A stretch of DNA of 6,893 bases, from contig JALOLM010000267.1 in NCBI GenBank assembly GCA_025455985.1, forward strand, positions 1 through 6,893, in the 5' to 3' direction. Source of the DNA: Candidatus Nanopelagicales bacterium. Its GTDB lineage: Bacteria > Actinomycetota > Actinomycetes > S36-B12 > UBA10799. Each line of letters begins with the position of its first letter. The first letter of the stretch is position 1. A program made the position numbers and the translations under genes. The notes beneath the pieces are model-generated. The model had not been told where the DNA came from. It worked only from the letters and a program-made list of their open reading frames with translations, and made no database searches. Positions 6,638-6,893 of this stretch are shown here, in pieces.

Positions 6638-6740
6638 TTTTTTTAGGTTTATTTGATTCGCGGCGGGCAGATAGGCGGGGGAAGCGGCGGAGCGGCCTGC
6701 GCGCCGGCTCCACCTGCGGCCGTATCCCGACAGCCGTCAC

Positions 6741-6775
6741 CCCCCTTCCGGCCTCCCCGTGGAGGGGGAAGGGGG
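6741..6775. other. Long C/G-rich hairpin in the gap upstream of the regulator
   Basis: Arms CCCCCTTCC (6741-6749) and GGAAGGGGG (6767-6775) pair over 9 bp; inside, CCTCC / GGAGG pair around a CCGT loop. One strand is almost pure pyrimidine then purine. No T tract follows in either direction, so it is not a simple terminator. It lies in the 3' exon, 24 bases past the inferred intron end. The rest of 6503-6799 holds only the regulator's ribosome site and the FNR-like box; no gene is seen. Confidence 0.5.
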
Positions 6776-6799
6776 AAGAGTTGGGTGGTTGCTGCGGGG

Positions 6800-6840
6800 A
6801 TCGGGTCGGGCTGACGGGATTGCGCCCGTCAGCCCTCCCA
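6800..6840 (-). ncRNA. Group II intron domain VI with branch-point adenosine
   Basis: A perfect 11-bp stem (GGGCTGACGGG at 6825-6835 on the minus strand, partner at 6808-6818) with a 6-base loop sits on a basal GGG/CCC pairing that leaves A6806 unpaired. This A is 7 bases from the inferred 3' splice site after 6800, the expected position of the lariat branch point. Confidence 0.75.
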
Positions 6841-6841
6841 C

Positions 6842-6875
6842 ACCACCGGACATGCGGTTTTCCGCATCCGGCGGT
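6842..6875 (-). ncRNA. Group II intron domain V
   Basis: 34 bases, the canonical length. The basal stem A-CCGCCGGA pairs with TCCGGTGG-T (one G-T pair); then a 2-base bulge (TG); then stem TGCGG / CCGCA with an AAAA loop. The CGC near the 5' side fits the catalytic triad (AGC or CGC in known introns). The stem-bulge-stem layout is the active-site hairpin of self-splicing introns. Confidence 0.78.
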
Positions 6876-6893
6876 TGAGCCCGGCGGGCTTAG

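Larger units (their letters stand above)
6800..6893 (-). mobile_element. 3' end of a group II intron (cut by the window edge)
   Basis: Minus-strand sequence from 6893 to 6800 folds as intron domain V followed by domain VI and ends in CCCGACCCGAT, a 3' terminus typical of bacterial group II introns. Everything upstream (domains I-IV, any reverse transcriptase/maturase) would lie beyond 6893. A small stem AGCCC / GGGCT (6879-6891) just before domain V may be the end of domain IV. The 3' exon begins at 6799 with CCCCGCAGC. This is recognised from fold and terminal sequence, not from a protein, so a degenerate intron fragment is possible. Confidence 0.75.

Overview
The window is high-GC bacterial DNA with the layout of a proteobacterial accessory region. 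A gammaproteobacterium with c-type cytochrome respiration is the best guess, based on the FNR-type regulator, the haem-c protein and the REP/RAYT elements. No housekeeping marker is present, so the taxonomy is inference. All three protein genes lie on the minus strand and are read right to left.

Right edge (about 6800-6893): the last two domains (V and VI) of a group II intron on the minus strand. The intron body and any maturase gene would lie beyond the window. It is followed by about 300 bases without a gene, holding a GC-rich hairpin and then an A/T-rich island with a degenerate FNR-like box.

Middle (5759-6502): a 247-residue Crp/Fnr regulator. It keeps FNR's E-x-x-S-R recognition-helix signature and three of the four FNR cluster cysteines, but the position matching Cys29 is alanine. 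A 478-base gap follows, with a near-perfect FNR box (5581-5594) in a second A/T-rich island, an 11-bp inverted repeat and a hairpin in the presumed leader. Over 23 bases the two islands agree at 19 positions, so the regulator probably controls both itself and the next gene.

Main gene (1002-5279): a 1425-residue exported protein with a Sec signal peptide, two CXXCH haem-c motifs, two Asp-box (BNR/sialidase-type) motifs, two calcium-type DxDxDG loops and many further cysteines. It resembles the large 'choice-of-anchor O' type proteins and has no established function. It appears monocistronic, with its own ribosome site and a strong intrinsic terminator at 928-960. The regulator plus its FNR box plus this dihaem giant form the most likely undescribed unit: an oxygen- or redox-responsive periplasmic or surface protein.

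Left edge (1-905): a REP-associated tyrosine transposase (RAYT) flanked by inverted REP copies, with further REP copies packed between it and the terminator. The REP stems vary by paired, compensating changes around a constant TCC/GGA loop.
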